In this document: positions 50,238-59,610 of the stretch, piece after piece
Numbering within the stretch: the stretch's first letter is position 1
Layout: the number at the start of each line of letters is the position of its first letter
From: Myxococcus eversor
GTDB taxonomy: Bacteria; Myxococcota; Myxococcia; Myxococcales; Myxococcaceae
NCBI RefSeq assembly: GCF_010894455.1
Contig: NZ_JAAIXY010000009.1
Coordinates: forward strand, 186,001 to 250,000
DNA length: 64,000 nucleotides
Direction of reading: 5' to 3'
Program-made: the position numbers and the translations under genes
Notes under the pieces: model-generated
Database searches by the model: none
What the model was told of the DNA's origin: nothing
The model's input: only the letters and a program-made list of their open reading frames with translations

Positions 50238-50436
50238 CCGCGCTCTCCTTGGCTTCGGCCGGCTCCGACACGTGGAGCGGCTGAGTCCGTGGCTACCTCT
50301 GAAAGAGCGGAAAGTCAGTTAAATCCGGTTGGCAGCCTCCCTGCTTGTCTTGCGAACGACCTGGCTTCCAGGCGAGCGCGAACCGGCGTGCCTATCCTGC
50401 CCTTCAGGACACATCAGCGGGAGGAGGAGGGACGGT

Positions 50437-50706
50437 ATGTCTTTGGAAACGATTCTAGTGTGGGCGGTCATCGGCCTCATCGCCGGGTGGCTGGCGTCGG
50501 CCGTCGTCGGTGGGGGTTACGGCGTCATCGGCGACATCGTGGTGGGTGTGGTGGGCGCGTTCCTGGGTGGCTTCATCTTCCGCGCGCTGGGTGCGGGGAC
50601 GCCCTTCGGCGGAATCGCGGGGACCATCTTCGTGGCCTTCATCGGAGCCGTCGTCCTGCTGCTCATCTTGAGAGCCATTCGTTCGAGCACCGTCCGCAGA
50701 ACATGA
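50437..50706 (+). CDS. GlsB/YeaQ/YmgE family small membrane protein
   Basis: 89 residues from the ATG at 50437 behind a strong gaggaggagg ribosome site. Three hydrophobic segments with Gly-rich packing: ILVWAVIGLIAGWLASAVV, GVIGDIVVGVVGAFLGGFIF and TIFVAFIGAVVLLLILRAI. This is the transglycosylase-associated/stress-response membrane family, often induced by general stress, with unknown mechanism. A second member lies at 56914-57180. Convergent with the LysE gene (10-base gap). Confidence 0.92.
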   Translation: MSLETILVWAVIGLIAGWLASAVVGGGYGVIGDIVVGVVGAFLGGFIFRALGAGTPFGGIAGTIFVAFIGAVVLLLILRAIRSSTVRRT

Positions 50707-50716
50707 GTGGGCGGCG

Positions 50717-51352
50717 TCAGGTGCCGCGCCAGCCCTCCAGGGCGGTGAAGACGGCGGCGAGCATCATGAGGCCACCCACGGTTTGAGCGACTCGCGCGCT
50801 GGCGGAGGGACGTGACTCCAGCCAGCCGCGAGCTCGGTCCGCGACGAGGGCGATGGCGCCATACACCGCGGCTTGCGTGAGCGCGATGATGGCGCCGAGC
50901 ACCAAGGCCTGGAGCCAGAGCGGCCCATACTCCGGCCGGAGGTACCGCGGAAAGACGGCGAGCATGAAGACGTATGCCTTCGGGTTGAGCAGGTTGGTGA
51001 GGGCTCCCTGACGGAACGTCGCCAGCGCCGAGCGCTGTCCTGACTGTGAGGACGCGGAGAACGCGCCCGGGCTGCGCACGAGCGACAGGCCCATCCAGGC
51101 CACGTACAGCGCGCCCACCCACAGGAGGACATTGAACGCGGCGGGCATGACGGTGAGCAGCACGGCCACCCCGGTCGCGCCGACGAGCACGTGGCACGCG
51201 GCCCCAGCGATGATGCCGCCCACGGCGGACAGCCCCGCGCGACGGCCTCCCACGAGCGAGCTGGCCAGGACGAACGCCATGTCCAGCCCCGGGAGGATGA
51301 CGATGCCGAACACCAACACGAAGAACAGCCACAGGTGCGAGGTCTGCGTCAT
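50717..51352 (-). CDS. LysE/RhtB family amino-acid exporter
   Basis: 211 residues from the ATG at 51352. Six hydrophobic segments with the LysE pattern: FGIVILPGLDMAFVLASSLV (the usual PGP is PGL here), GGRRAGLSAVGGIIAGAACH, then LLWVGALYVAWMGLSLVRS and ALTNLLNPKAYVFMLAVFPR. Exports amino acids or derivatives by proton antiport; the substrate is not predictable. No adjacent LysG-type regulator. Confidence 0.9.
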   Translation of the reverse strand: MTQTSHLWLFFVLVFGIVILPGLDMAFVLASSLVGGRRAGLSAVGGIIAGAACHVLVGATGVAVLLTVMPAAFNVLLWVGALYVAWMGLSLVRSPGAFSASSQSGQRSALATFRQGALTNLLNPKAYVFMLAVFPRYLRPEYGPLWLQALVLGAIIALTQAAVYGAIALVADRARGWLESRPSASARVAQTVGGLMMLAAVFTALEGWRGT

Positions 51353-51566
51353 GGGATTCCGTGAGCCTTTCCGTCAGTCAGGGCCAGCGCGCCCGAGTCG
51401 GAGCGAGGCCATGAACGGCACCGTACGGGCCATGTAGGGCGGAATCGGTCCTGATTCGGAACGAGGGGGCTGTCGGCCGCGAGGCGAGCCCAGGCTGCCT
51501 TCACGAGGGGGGATTCGAGCGGAGCGCACCGGACTTCGGGCGGCGCGGGCGTTAGGTTCGCGGGCC

Positions 51567-52532
51567 ATGTCCCGTCCCACCACGCGCGTGCTCACCGTGC
51601 TTGAGTTGTTGCAGACGCATGGGCGGATGAGCGGCTCGGAGCTGGCGCGGCGGCTGGAGGTGGACCGGCGCACGGTGCGTCGCTACATCCTGAAGCTGGA
51701 GGAGCTGGGCATCCCCATTACCGCCGAGCGCGGGCGGGACGGGGCATACATGCTGGTGGCGGGTTTCAAGCTGCCGCCCATGATGTTCACCGACGACGAG
51801 GTCCTCGCGCTGTCCGTGGGGCTCCTGGCCGCGCGAGGGATGGGGCTTTCGGAGGCGGCGCCCGCGGTGGCCAGCGCCCAGGCGAAGCTGGAGCGGGTGA
51901 TGCCCGCGACGCTCAAGCGGCGGGTGCGGGCGGTGGACGAGTCGGTGACGCTCGACATCTCCGGTGCGCGGACGACGCTGGACAACACCGCGCTGGTCGC
52001 GCTCAGCGGCGCGGCGCAGCTCCGCAAGCGGGTGCGCCTGGCCTACCGCGCGGCGCGAGACGTGGACACCGAGCGCGAGTTCGACACCTATGGCCTCGTC
52101 TGGCGCGGCGGGCACTGGTACGCCGTGGGCGTGTGTCATCTGCGTCAGGGGTTGCGCACGTTCCGGTTGGACCGCGTGCGCGCCGTGCAGTCACTCGACA
52201 CGTACTTCGAGCGGCCGGAGGGCTTCGACGCGCTGGCGCACGTGACGCTCTCGGTGGCCAGCCTGCCACGCGCGCACGCCGTGGAGGTGCTGCTGGACAC
52301 GGACCAGGCGACCGCGCGGCGCGCCATCTTCGCCACGCTCGGCGTGCTGGAGCCGGTGGAGGGCGGAGGCGTGCGGCTCCTGGGGCAGACGGATGACCTG
52401 GACTGGTTCGCTCGCGAGCTGTCGCGGCTGCCCTTTGCTTTTCGCGTCCAGCGGCCCGAGGAGATGCGCGCCGCGCTGGAGGCTCGCGCGCGCACGCTCC
52501 TGGCAATGGCCCAGGGACGGACAGGGGACTGA
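51567..52532 (+). CDS. YafY-type WYL-domain transcriptional regulator
   Basis: 321 residues from the ATG at 51567. N-terminal HTH_11 winged helix: RVLTVLELLQTHGRMSGSEL, RRLEVDRRTVRRYILKLEEL. A WYL domain at ~140-215 has the ligand-loop residues in TYGLVWRGGHWYAVGVCHLR and FRLDRVRAVQSL. A WCX C-terminal dimer domain follows. Such proteins repress or activate stress, DNA-damage or metabolism genes on binding nucleic acid or nucleotide ligands. Upstream 214 bases to the divergent LysE gene hold attcggaac-like repeats (about 51443-51463), a possible operator. Confidence 0.92.
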   Translation: MSRPTTRVLTVLELLQTHGRMSGSELARRLEVDRRTVRRYILKLEELGIPITAERGRDGAYMLVAGFKLPPMMFTDDEVLALSVGLLAARGMGLSEAAPAVASAQAKLERVMPATLKRRVRAVDESVTLDISGARTTLDNTALVALSGAAQLRKRVRLAYRAARDVDTEREFDTYGLVWRGGHWYAVGVCHLRQGLRTFRLDRVRAVQSLDTYFERPEGFDALAHVTLSVASLPRAHAVEVLLDTDQATARRAIFATLGVLEPVEGGGVRLLGQTDDLDWFARELSRLPFAFRVQRPEEMRAALEARARTLLAMAQGRTGD

Positions 52533-52559
52533 CTCGCGTCCCCGCGTCCCCGGGAAGTG

Positions 52560-53171
52560 TCAGCGCTCGTCCGCGCGCTGACGTCGACGGAACTCGGCCA
52601 CCTTCGCCTTGTTTCCGCAGCCCGACATGGAGCACCAGCGCCGCTGACCGGAGCGCGAGGTGTCGACGAAGAGCACCGCACAGCCGTCCTGCGAGCAGTT
52701 GCGGATGCGCTCCGCGAAGGGCCCACCCAAGAGCTCCGCGGCGTCGCGCGCCACCGCCGCGAGCTGTCCCCTCACGCCCGCGCCCGCCCACAAGAGCCCG
52801 CGAGGCCCCAACTGCGGCGCCGGAGGCGGCTCGGCGGCCCAGCGGTTGAGGATGGCGCGGTCCCTCGCGGAGAAGCTCTCGCCTCGCGTTCGCGCCAGGG
52901 CGAGCCGGTAGATGGCCTCGCGCAGCTCGCGCGCCTGGGTCAGCTCCTCCGGCGTGGACTCCTGCGTCTGCGTGGACAGCCCCGATGCCAGCATCCACCG
53001 TCCCAGGTCCGCGGGCGTCTGGAGCAACTCCTGCGGCGCATCCTTGAGCCGCCCGGCCACGGTGGCCGACAAGTCCAACGACAGCCGCCCCGAGCGGAAC
53101 TTGAATCCACCCCTCAGCTCTCCCTTCGGAACAACGGGAAGCGCGGGAGCGGGGCGATGCCTGGCGGCCAT
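52560..53171 (-). CDS. CGNR zinc-finger (ABATE domain) regulator
   Basis: 203 residues from the ATG at 53171, with GAGG just upstream (a GTG at 53198 is possible). N-terminal ABATE domain (FKFRSGRLSLDLSATVAGRL, ELTQARELREAIYRLA). The C-terminal CGNR zinc finger has four cysteines: NCSQDGCAVLFVD then RRWCSMSGCGNKAKVAEF. The finger is thought to bind DNA and the family is predicted to regulate stress genes; function not proven. It has no operon partner. Convergent with the WYL gene (27-base gap). Confidence 0.92.
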   Translation of the reverse strand: MAARHRPAPALPVVPKGELRGGFKFRSGRLSLDLSATVAGRLKDAPQELLQTPADLGRWMLASGLSTQTQESTPEELTQARELREAIYRLALARTRGESFSARDRAILNRWAAEPPPAPQLGPRGLLWAGAGVRGQLAAVARDAAELLGGPFAERIRNCSQDGCAVLFVDTSRSGQRRWCSMSGCGNKAKVAEFRRRQRADER

Positions 53172-53304
53172 GGGGACCTCGGTGAAGTTCGAAACCACCT
53201 TGACGGTACCTGGAACGGGCGCGGAAGCACGCTCGAAGTGGGTGACGTGACGATGGAGGTTTCGGCGCCTCGCCGAGCAGGTTCACGCCGCGTCCGACGC
53301 GCTT

Positions 53305-53979
53305 TCAGCGGTTCCACAGGAAGTCGATGAGCACGGCGTAGTGCGTGCTGGCTCCGGCGATGACGAGCAGGTGGAACACCTCGTGATAGCCGAAGACGGA
53401 GGGGTGGGGGTCTGGCCACTTGCGCGCGTAGACGACCGCGCCCACGGCGTAGAGGGCGCCGCCGAAGACGAGCCACGAGGCGCGCTCGGCGCCCATCACG
53501 CCAGGCAGGCGCAGCATCACCGGGGCCGCCATGGTGCCGAGGACGGTGTAGAGCACCGAGCGAAGCCCGCGCGGTCCGGAGATGCCGAACAGCGACAGTC
53601 CCGCGCCGGTGAGCGCGCAGGCCCACATCACCCAGAGCAGGTACTCCGTCCAGGCCCCGGGCGCGTCGAGCGTGGCCAGCGGCGTGAAGGTCCCCGCGAT
53701 GAGCAGGTAGATGGCCGCGTGGTCCATCCGACGCAGGCGCTGGTACGCGACGGGGCTCCAGGTCGGCAGGTGATAGGTCGCGCTGGTGCCGAACATCAGC
53801 ACCAGGGAGAGGCCGAAGACCCAGTCGGCGAGCTGCTGGGTGCCCTGGGCCGGGGCGATGGCGAGCAAGAAGCAGCCGCACAGCGCGGCCAGGAACGCCA
53901 GGGCGTGGGACACGCCTCGCAGCCGGGGCTTCACGTCCGCCAGGAGGGAGCGGGTCTCGGGTGGGTCGATGGACGCCAT
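53305..53979 (-). CDS. trhA: PAQR/hemolysin III family membrane protein
   Basis: 224 residues from the ATG at 53979. Seven membrane helices and the three family metal/hydrolase motifs: LMFGTSATYHLP (Ser, His), RRMDHAAIYLLIAGTFTP (Asp-His), and FGYHEVFHLLVIAGASTHY (two His). TrhA members regulate membrane energetics or lipid composition and are called hemolysin III by history; they are probably ceramidase-like hydrolases. Full length. No clear operon partner. Confidence 0.93.
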   Translation of the reverse strand: MASIDPPETRSLLADVKPRLRGVSHALAFLAALCGCFLLAIAPAQGTQQLADWVFGLSLVLMFGTSATYHLPTWSPVAYQRLRRMDHAAIYLLIAGTFTPLATLDAPGAWTEYLLWVMWACALTGAGLSLFGISGPRGLRSVLYTVLGTMAAPVMLRLPGVMGAERASWLVFGGALYAVGAVVYARKWPDPHPSVFGYHEVFHLLVIAGASTHYAVLIDFLWNR

Positions 53980-54371
53980 GTCCTCGTCCTAGTCACGGCA
54001 GGTCATCGCCGCGTCAGCGCGCACCGCGTCACGTCCGCCCGTGGACGAGGCCTCCGCCTCAAGCGTCGACTGCTCCGCAATCGTGTGACAGCGGGTGCCC
54101 GTGAGCGGACAGGTCCGCTCCGGCTGGGACGTGCGCCGTCGTTCCGGTGTTGGCGTCACGAGCAGGTGGCGCGGCACCGGGGCTCGAACGCGCGTGGGCT
54201 CGGCCCGTGTCGTGGCTCCGGAGTTGATATGGAATGGGAGGACGCGAGGGGTCGGTCGGTGGCCAGGATGTATGTCTTTTGATGAGGAATCGCCGGGCGC
54301 CGCCGAGACCCGCGGTCGGTCAGGCTGAACTCGCGCCCCTTCGACGAGGAAGGGGCGCGAGGAGGCGGGAA
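53980..54371. other. 392-bp region without genes, ending in a perfect hairpin
   Basis: No open frame with a ribosome site or family match is seen. At the right end is a perfect 11-bp stem tcgcgcccctt (54331-54341)/aaggggcgcga (54350-54360) with an 8-base loop. It lies 12 bases past the stop of the minus-strand DoxX gene. There is no T run, so it may be a weak terminator or an mRNA 3'-end protector. The rest (54000-54290) is arginine-codon-like GC-rich DNA, possibly a decayed gene end; I cannot identify it. Confidence 0.5.
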
Positions 54372-54785
54372 TCAGGACAGGCGGCGCAGGGGCAGCAGCG
54401 CCCGCAGGCGCGCGTCCCGCAGGAACAGGGCTCCCCAGGCGACGACGCCCAGGATGACGGGCGCGATGAACGGGTCCGAGACGCGCACGTGCGTCGCCGT
54501 GGCTCCGCCCAGGTAGCCGGTGACGAGGATGGCGCCGAGCACCGCCGTCTGGGGCACCGCGTAGAGCAGCGCGCAGAGGATTTCGACCACGCCGATGGTG
54601 AAGATGACCGACGCGGGGTAGCCGAAGCGCTCGAAGCCCTGGATGACCTCGGGCGACTGGCCCAGCTTGGACACGGCGCTGAAGGCGAGCGCCGCGACGA
54701 CGAGGCCGGAGAGAACGCGGCCCAGCCAGACGGACCAGTGCGTGGAGGTGGGGGTGGACACGGCGGCGGGGGTGGTGGTCGTCAT
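54372..54785 (-). CDS. DoxX family membrane protein
   Basis: 137 residues from the ATG at 54785. Four membrane helices: [60 protein letters not shown] and [16 protein letters not shown]. This is the DoxX/DoxX-like pattern with GGATATHVR typical of the small stand-alone members. They associate with thiosulfate or thiol redox systems in some bacteria. Divergent from an HxlR regulator with a palindromic operator in between, so it is probably that regulator's target. Followed by a hairpin. Confidence 0.9.
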   Translation of the reverse strand: MTTTTPAAVSTPTSTHWSVWLGRVLSGLVVAALAFSAVSKLGQSPEVIQGFERFGYPASVIFTIGVVEILCALLYAVPQTAVLGAILVTGYLGGATATHVRVSDPFIAPVILGVVAWGALFLRDARLRALLPLRRLS

Positions 54786-54829
54786 GGGGGATGGCCCTGA
54801 AAGGGGAGTGGGTTCCGAAAGGTGCGTCG

Positions 54830-54859
54830 GTTACAACTCGTAACTGGTGTACCAGTAAC
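54830..54859. promoter_or_regulatory. Palindromic operator between DoxX and HxlR genes
   Basis: Two overlapping inverted repeats: gttac-N5-gtaac (54830-54844) and gtaactggt-gt-accagtaac (54840-54859, 8 of 9 pairs match). The site lies in the 107-base divergent gap, 20 bases before the HxlR ribosome site (aaggagg, 54879-54885) and 45 bases from the DoxX start. Placement fits HxlR autoregulation and control of doxX. Confidence 0.7.
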
Positions 54860-54892
54860 GGTCCCCGAATTTCCTCACAAGGAGGCACATCC

Positions 54893-55321
54893 ATGTCACC
54901 AGGGTCCCCCAAGCCCGTGGAGCCCGCCCCGAGGCCCGACCCGAGGTCGGAGCCCTGCCTGGCCGTCCGGGATGTCCTCACCCGGGTGGGCGACAAGTGG
55001 AGCGTCCAGGTGGTGGGCAACCTGGGAGACGGGCCGCTGCGCTTCAGCGACTTGAAGCGCGCCATCGAGGGCATCTCCCAACGCATGCTGACACTCACCG
55101 TGCGGGGCCTGGAGCGCGACGGGCTCATCACCCGCACCGTCCACCCCACGGTGCCGCCCCGGGTGGAGTACGCCCTGACGGAGCTTGGCCGGACGCTGCT
55201 GGAGCCCGTCCAGGTGCTGTCCCAGTGGGCCGTCCATCACCGCGAACAAATCCAGGCGTCGCGTGGCAGCTATGACGCGCGCCCGGCGCTCACGCCCTTC
55301 TCGGTGGCGCGCAAGAAGTAG
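54893..55321 (+). CDS. HxlR family transcriptional regulator
   Basis: 142 residues from the ATG at 54893 with AAGGAGG at 54879-54885. HxlR winged helix: [40 protein letters not shown] and [20 protein letters not shown]. Cys22 sits where YodB/HypR-type members carry their redox-sensing Cys. N-terminal 20 residues and the C-terminal tail ([14 protein letters not shown]) are extra. Likely represses itself and the divergent doxX gene, responding to electrophiles or oxidants; that is inferred from the family. Confidence 0.92.
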   Translation: MSPGSPKPVEPAPRPDPRSEPCLAVRDVLTRVGDKWSVQVVGNLGDGPLRFSDLKRAIEGISQRMLTLTVRGLERDGLITRTVHPTVPPRVEYALTELGRTLLEPVQVLSQWAVHHREQIQASRGSYDARPALTPFSVARKK

Positions 55322-55329
55322 CGCGTCAC

Positions 55330-56691
55330 TCAGTCGAACATGGCCCGGAGCGCGTCGCCCAGCGTCTCCACGCCCACCACCTTCAGCTTCGTGCCCTCCA
55401 GGCGCCGGGCGCTGCCCGCTGGCATCACCACGCGCTGGAAGCCCATCTTCGCGGCCTCCACCAGCCGGGGCTCCATCTGGCCCACCGCGCGCACCTCGCC
55501 CGCCAGGCCCACTTCTCCGAGCACCAGCGTGTGCGGGTCCAACGGCCGGTTCTGGAGGCTGCTCACCAGCGCGGCGCAGACGGCCAGGTCGCACGCGGGC
55601 TCGTTGAGCTGCATGCCGCCCGCCACGTTGACGAAGAGGTCGCAGCCCACCAGCGGAATCTCCTCCTTCTTCTCCAGCACCGCGGCCAGCAGCGCCACCC
55701 GGTTGCCGTCCACGCCGATGGCGGTGCGCCGCGCGGTGCCGTAGCCCGTGGGCGCCACCAGCGCCTGCACCTCCACCAGCAGGGGCCGGGTGCCGTTGAG
55801 CGTGCTGGTGACGACGCTGCCGGACTTGCCCACGGGGCGCTCGGACAGGAAGAGGGCGGACGGGTCCGTGACTTCCACCAGCCCCGCGCCCTTCATCTCG
55901 AAGACGCCAATCTCGTTGGTGGAGCCGAAGCGGTTCTTGTGCGCCCGGAGGATTCGGAAGGGGTGGCCGCGCTCGCCCTCGAAGTAGAGGACGGTGTCCA
56001 CCATGTGCTCCAGCACGCGGGGGCCGGCGATGGAGCCTTCCTTCGTCACGTGGCCCACGATGAACGTCGGCACGCCCGTGCGCTTGGCGTAGGCCATCAG
56101 CCGGCCGGCGACCTCACGCACCTGGGTGATGCTGCCCGGCGCGTTGCCCAACTCCGGCAGGTACATGGTCTGGATGGAGTCCACGACGAGCGCCTGCGGC
56201 CGGAGCGCCTCGGTGGCCGCCAGCACCCGGTCCGCGTCCGTCTCCGCGAACAGGTGGATGGAGTCTCCCTCCACGCGCAGCCGCTCCGCGCGCATCTTCG
56301 TCTGGCGCAGGCTCTCTTCACCCGACACGTAGAGCACCGGGCCATGGCGGGCCAGCCTGTCCAGCGCGGCCAAAAGCAGCGTGGACTTGCCGATGCCCGG
56401 GTCTCCGCCCAGCAGCACCAGGGAGCCGCTCACCACGCCTCCGCCCAGCACGCGGTCGAACTCGGCGATGCCGGTGCGGCGGCGCACCTCCGTCTCGCCG
56501 CTGACCTCCTTGAGCAGCACGGGCTTCGCCGCGCCACCGGAGGCGCCCCACGCCGGGCGCTTCTCGTCCTGCTGCGCTCCGGCCTCCTCGAGCAGCGAGC
56601 TCCACGCGCCGCAGTCCGGGCACTTCCCCAGCCACTTCGCCGTCTGGTACCCGCAAGCCTGGCAGGTGTAGTGCGTCTTCGCCTTCGCCAT
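55330..56691 (-). CDS. radA: DNA repair protein RadA
   Basis: 453 residues from the ATG at 56691. Zinc ribbon with Cys10, Cys13, Cys24, Cys27 (HYTCQACGYQTAKWLGKCPD). RecA-like ATPase with Walker A LLGGDPGIGKSTL, Walker B ALVVDSIQTM, and the RadA-specific HKNRFGSTNE motif. C-terminal Lon-protease-like domain (VNVAGGMQLNEPACDLAV) without the catalytic pair. Promotes branch migration in recombination as a helicase. Convergent with the HxlR gene (8-base gap). Full length. Confidence 0.97.
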   Translation of the reverse strand: MAKAKTHYTCQACGYQTAKWLGKCPDCGAWSSLLEEAGAQQDEKRPAWGASGGAAKPVLLKEVSGETEVRRRTGIAEFDRVLGGGVVSGSLVLLGGDPGIGKSTLLLAALDRLARHGPVLYVSGEESLRQTKMRAERLRVEGDSIHLFAETDADRVLAATEALRPQALVVDSIQTMYLPELGNAPGSITQVREVAGRLMAYAKRTGVPTFIVGHVTKEGSIAGPRVLEHMVDTVLYFEGERGHPFRILRAHKNRFGSTNEIGVFEMKGAGLVEVTDPSALFLSERPVGKSGSVVTSTLNGTRPLLVEVQALVAPTGYGTARRTAIGVDGNRVALLAAVLEKKEEIPLVGCDLFVNVAGGMQLNEPACDLAVCAALVSSLQNRPLDPHTLVLGEVGLAGEVRAVGQMEPRLVEAAKMGFQRVVMPAGSARRLEGTKLKVVGVETLGDALRAMFD

Positions 56692-56913
56692 GGGTGGGGT
56701 GTGTAGCGCACTACCCTGACGTTCCGGCGGGCTGTCGAGCAAGTACGACAGGTGAGCAGGCAGGCACGGTGTCAAGCCCCGTGCCAGCGAGTTGCCCTCC
56801 AGGGAGGGGCGACCCAGTTTCATTCCCACGGGCGGCGCGGAAACGCGCTGGCTCACAACAGCCAGGTGGGCGCCACTCCGTGCGCCCCCTTCACCACTCA
56901 CAGTGAGGTCGTC

Positions 56914-57180
56914 ATGGGGATCATCGCTTTCCTGGTCATTGGCCTTCTCGCCGGTTTGATTGCTCGCGCCCTGATGCCGGGGAACCAGTCCATGGGGCTC
57001 ATCGCCACCACGCTGCTGGGCATCGTCGGCTCCTTCGTGGGCGGCTTCATCGGCTCGCTCTTCAACAGCGGCGGCCGCGTCTTCGACCTGCACCCCACCG
57101 GTCTGCTGTTCTCCGTGCTGGGTGCCCTCGCCGTGTTGTTCCTGGTGGGGCTGGCCGGCCGGCGCCGCGTCCACGTCTGA
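56914..57180 (+). CDS. GlsB/YeaQ/YmgE family small membrane protein (second copy)
   Basis: 88 residues from the ATG at 56914, with GAGG just upstream. Three hydrophobic Gly-rich segments: IIAFLVIGLLAGLIARALMP, IATTLLGIVGSFVGGFIGSL and LLFSVLGALAVLFLVGLAG. Paralogue of the gene at 50437-50706, with an extra FNSGGRVFDLHP loop. General-stress membrane family of unknown mechanism. A clear terminator follows. The 222-base gap to divergent radA holds its promoter. Confidence 0.9.
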   Translation: MGIIAFLVIGLLAGLIARALMPGNQSMGLIATTLLGIVGSFVGGFIGSLFNSGGRVFDLHPTGLLFSVLGALAVLFLVGLAGRRRVHV

Positions 57181-57212
57181 GGCACCCCTTCCCGATAGGG
57201 GAGGGTTTCTGG

Positions 57213-57250
57213 CCGGCGCCCCGGGTCTCCCGTGGGCGCCGGTCGTTTTT
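57213..57250 (+). terminator. Rho-independent terminator after the second YeaQ-like gene
   Basis: Perfect 9-bp stem ccggcgccc (57213-57221)/gggcgccgg (57234-57242), 12-base loop, then tcg and five Ts (57246-57250). It separates the YeaQ-like gene from the biotin operon. Confidence 0.85.
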
Positions 57251-57268
57251 CAGAGGGAGAAAGGGAAG

Positions 57269-57300
57269 TCGTCAACCTGTCCGCGCTGAAGCGTTGACAA
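57269..57300 (+). promoter_or_regulatory. Candidate BirA operator and -35 element upstream of bioB
   Basis: tcgtcaac (57269-57276), 16 bases, gttgacaa (57293-57300). The layout and half-sites resemble the BirA consensus ttgtaaac-N16-gtttacaa, with 2 and 1 differences. The right arm contains an exact TTGACA (57294-57299) that could be a -35 element, so bound repressor would block it. No good -10 is evident 17 bases on. Confidence 0.45.
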
Positions 57301-57349
57301 GTTTCGGCGGTCCGCGCAGCTTCGCGCTCCTCACGATTTCGAGGAGCCC

Positions 57350-58384
57350 ATGTCCGACACCGCCGTCGCCAGCGAGTCCTTTCACGGCCATGCCCACACC
57401 GCCGCGCCCGCCCCGGAAGGCGTCGCCGTGCGTCATGACTGGGAGCTGGCCGAGGTTCGCGCCATCTACTCCATGCCCCTGTTGGACCTGGTGCACCGCG
57501 CGCAGACGGTCCACCGCGCCGTGTTCACGGATAACAAGGTGCAGCTCTGCTCCCTGCTGTCCATCAAGACGGGCGGCTGCTCGGAGGACTGCGCGTACTG
57601 CCCGCAGGCGGCTCGCTACAAGACGGGCGTGAAGGCGGAGAAGCTGATGGCGCTGCCGGAAGTGCTGGCCGCCGCGAAGAAGGCGCGCTCGGCGGGAGCC
57701 ACGCGCTTCTGCATGGGCGCCGCGTGGCGCGAGGTGAAGGACGGCGCGCAGTTCGACAGCGTGCTGGAGATGGTGAAGGGCGTGCGCGCCATGGGCATGG
57801 AGGCGTGCGCCACGCTGGGCATGCTCACCGACAGCCAGGCGAAGCGGCTGAAGGAGGCGGGCCTGTCCGCCTACAACCACAACCTGGACACCTCGCCCGA
57901 GCACTACGGCGACATCATCTCCACCCGGCTCTACGATGATCGCCTGCGGACGCTGGGGCGCGTTCGCGACGCGGGCATCTCCGTGTGCTGCGGCGGCATC
58001 ATCGGCCTGGGCGAGTCGGTGGATGATCGCTGCAACCTGCTGCGCACGCTGGCCAACCAGGACCACCACCCGGAGTCGGTGCCCGTCAACGCGCTGGTGG
58101 CCGTGGAGGGCACGCCCCTGGCGGAGCAGCCCCGCGTGGACACGGTGGACATGGTGCGCACCATCGCCACCGCCCGCATCCTGATGCCGCAGTCCATGGT
58201 GCGCCTGTCCGCGGGCCGTCAGCAGATGAACGAGGAGGCGCAGCTGATGTGCATGATGGCGGGCGCCAACTCGCTGTTCTTCGGCGAGAAGCTGCTCACC
58301 ACCGGCAACCCCGAGTACACCCAGGACATGGCCCTGTTGGAGAAGGCGGGCATCCGCCCCCTGGAGCCGAGGCAAGAGGGGTAG
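57350..58384 (+). CDS. bioB: Biotin synthase
   Basis: 344 residues from the ATG at 57350 with GAGGAG just upstream. Radical-SAM iron-sulfur cysteines 77, 81, 84 in [12 protein letters not shown], the second-cluster region with Cys in [10 protein letters not shown] and [11 protein letters not shown], and the Arg in [23 protein letters not shown] binds substrate. Inserts sulfur into dethiobiotin to make biotin using a [4Fe-4S] and a sacrificed [2Fe-2S] cluster. First gene of bioB-bioF-bioD, with a BirA-like site upstream. bioF begins 11 bases after the stop. Confidence 0.97.
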   Translation: MSDTAVASESFHGHAHTAAPAPEGVAVRHDWELAEVRAIYSMPLLDLVHRAQTVHRAVFTDNKVQLCSLLSIKTGGCSEDCAYCPQAARYKTGVKAEKLMALPEVLAAAKKARSAGATRFCMGAAWREVKDGAQFDSVLEMVKGVRAMGMEACATLGMLTDSQAKRLKEAGLSAYNHNLDTSPEHYGDIISTRLYDDRLRTLGRVRDAGISVCCGGIIGLGESVDDRCNLLRTLANQDHHPESVPVNALVAVEGTPLAEQPRVDTVDMVRTIATARILMPQSMVRLSAGRQQMNEEAQLMCMMAGANSLFFGEKLLTTGNPEYTQDMALLEKAGIRPLEPRQEG

Positions 58385-58395
58385 GGCGGCGCTCC

Positions 58396-59610
58396 GTGAG
58401 TGACGTGAAGCAGGCGGATCCAGCTCCGGTGCTGGACGATGTGGCCTCCACCTGGGCCCGGGAGGACCTCTCGGCGCTCCAGGCGCGGGGCTTGCGCCGC
58501 TACCTGGAGCCGTTGGATTCGCCGCAGGGGCCGGTGGTGAGGGTGGGCGGCGAACTGCTCGTCAACTTCTCGTCGAACGACTACCTGGGGCTGGCGGCCT
58601 CCGCGTCCGTGAGGGCCGCCGCCATCGCCGCCGTGGAGCGCTACGGGCTGGGCACCGGGGCCAGCCGACTGGTGGTGGGCGACACGGCCGTGCATCACCG
58701 GCTGGAGGCGCGGCTGGCGGCCTTCGAGCGGGCCGAGGCCGTGCTGCTCTTCAACAGCGGCTATGCGGCGAACACCGGAATCATTCCCGCGCTGGTGGGG
58801 GCGGGGGACGCGGTGTTCTCGGACGCGCTCAACCATGCCTCGCTGGTGGATGGTTGCCGGCTGTCGCGCGCTCGCGTCGTCGTCTATCCGCACGCGGACG
58901 TGGAGGCGCTGACGAAGGCGCTGGCGGAGACGCCCGCGCGGCGCAAGCTCGTCGTGACGGATACGGTGTTCTCGATGGATGGGGACGTGGCTCCGCTGCG
59001 CGAGATTGTCGAGGCGTGTCGGGCGCATGGGGCCGCGCTGATGGTGGACGAGGCGCATGCCACCGGCGTGTTGGGCGCGCGGGGCGCGGGGCTGTGTGAG
59101 GAGCTGGGTTTGGAGGACCAGGTCGACCTGCGCATGGGCACGCTCAGCAAGGCGCTGGGAGGGCAGGGCGCGTACGTGGCCACGTCGCGCGCGGTGGCGG
59201 ACCTGCTCATCAGCCGGGCGCGGCCGTTCATCTATTCCACCGCGCTGCCGGCGGCGATGTGCGCGGCGGCGGAAGCGGCGGTGGAGGCCGTGGAGAAGTA
59301 CCCCGCGCTGCGTGAGCGGCTGTGGCGCAACATCCGGCGCTTCTCGGACGGGCTGCGTGCCCTGGGGCTGCGCGCGGAGCCTCGCAGCGCGGTGTTCCCG
59401 GTGGTGCTCGGCGGGCCGGAGAGGGCGCTGGAGGCGGCGAGGAAGCTGCGCGAGGCGGGGGTGCTGGTGAAGGCCATCCGACCGCCCACGGTGCCCGAGG
59501 GCACGAGCCGGCTGCGCTTCTGCCTGTCGGCCGAGCACACCCTGGGCCATGTGGACCTGGCGCTGGAGTCACTGCGTCAGGTGGGAGTGCACGAGCGTGG
59601 CGAGGAGTAG
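58396..59610 (+). CDS. bioF: 8-amino-7-oxononanoate synthase
   Basis: 404 residues from the GTG at 58396 (a GTG at 58405 is possible). Alpha-oxoamine synthase fold: [66 protein letters not shown], and the PLP lysine Lys252 in [11 protein letters not shown]. Condenses pimeloyl-ACP (or -CoA) with alanine. Second gene of the biotin operon. The last ~30 bases share a direct repeat with the bioF-bioD gap. Confidence 0.96.
   Translation: MSDVKQADPAPVLDDVASTWAREDLSALQARGLRRYLEPLDSPQGPVVRVGGELLVNFSSNDYLGLAASASVRAAAIAAVERYGLGTGASRLVVGDTAVHHRLEARLAAFERAEAVLLFNSGYAANTGIIPALVGAGDAVFSDALNHASLVDGCRLSRARVVVYPHADVEALTKALAETPARRKLVVTDTVFSMDGDVAPLREIVEACRAHGAALMVDEAHATGVLGARGAGLCEELGLEDQVDLRMGTLSKALGGQGAYVATSRAVADLLISRARPFIYSTALPAAMCAAAEAAVEAVEKYPALRERLWRNIRRFSDGLRALGLRAEPRSAVFPVVLGGPERALEAARKLREAGVLVKAIRPPTVPEGTSRLRFCLSAEHTLGHVDLALESLRQVGVHERGEE

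Noticed and set aside
54000..54290. Possible gene remnant right of trhA
   Set aside because: Open frames here show no start site support or family pattern; reported only as an unassigned region.
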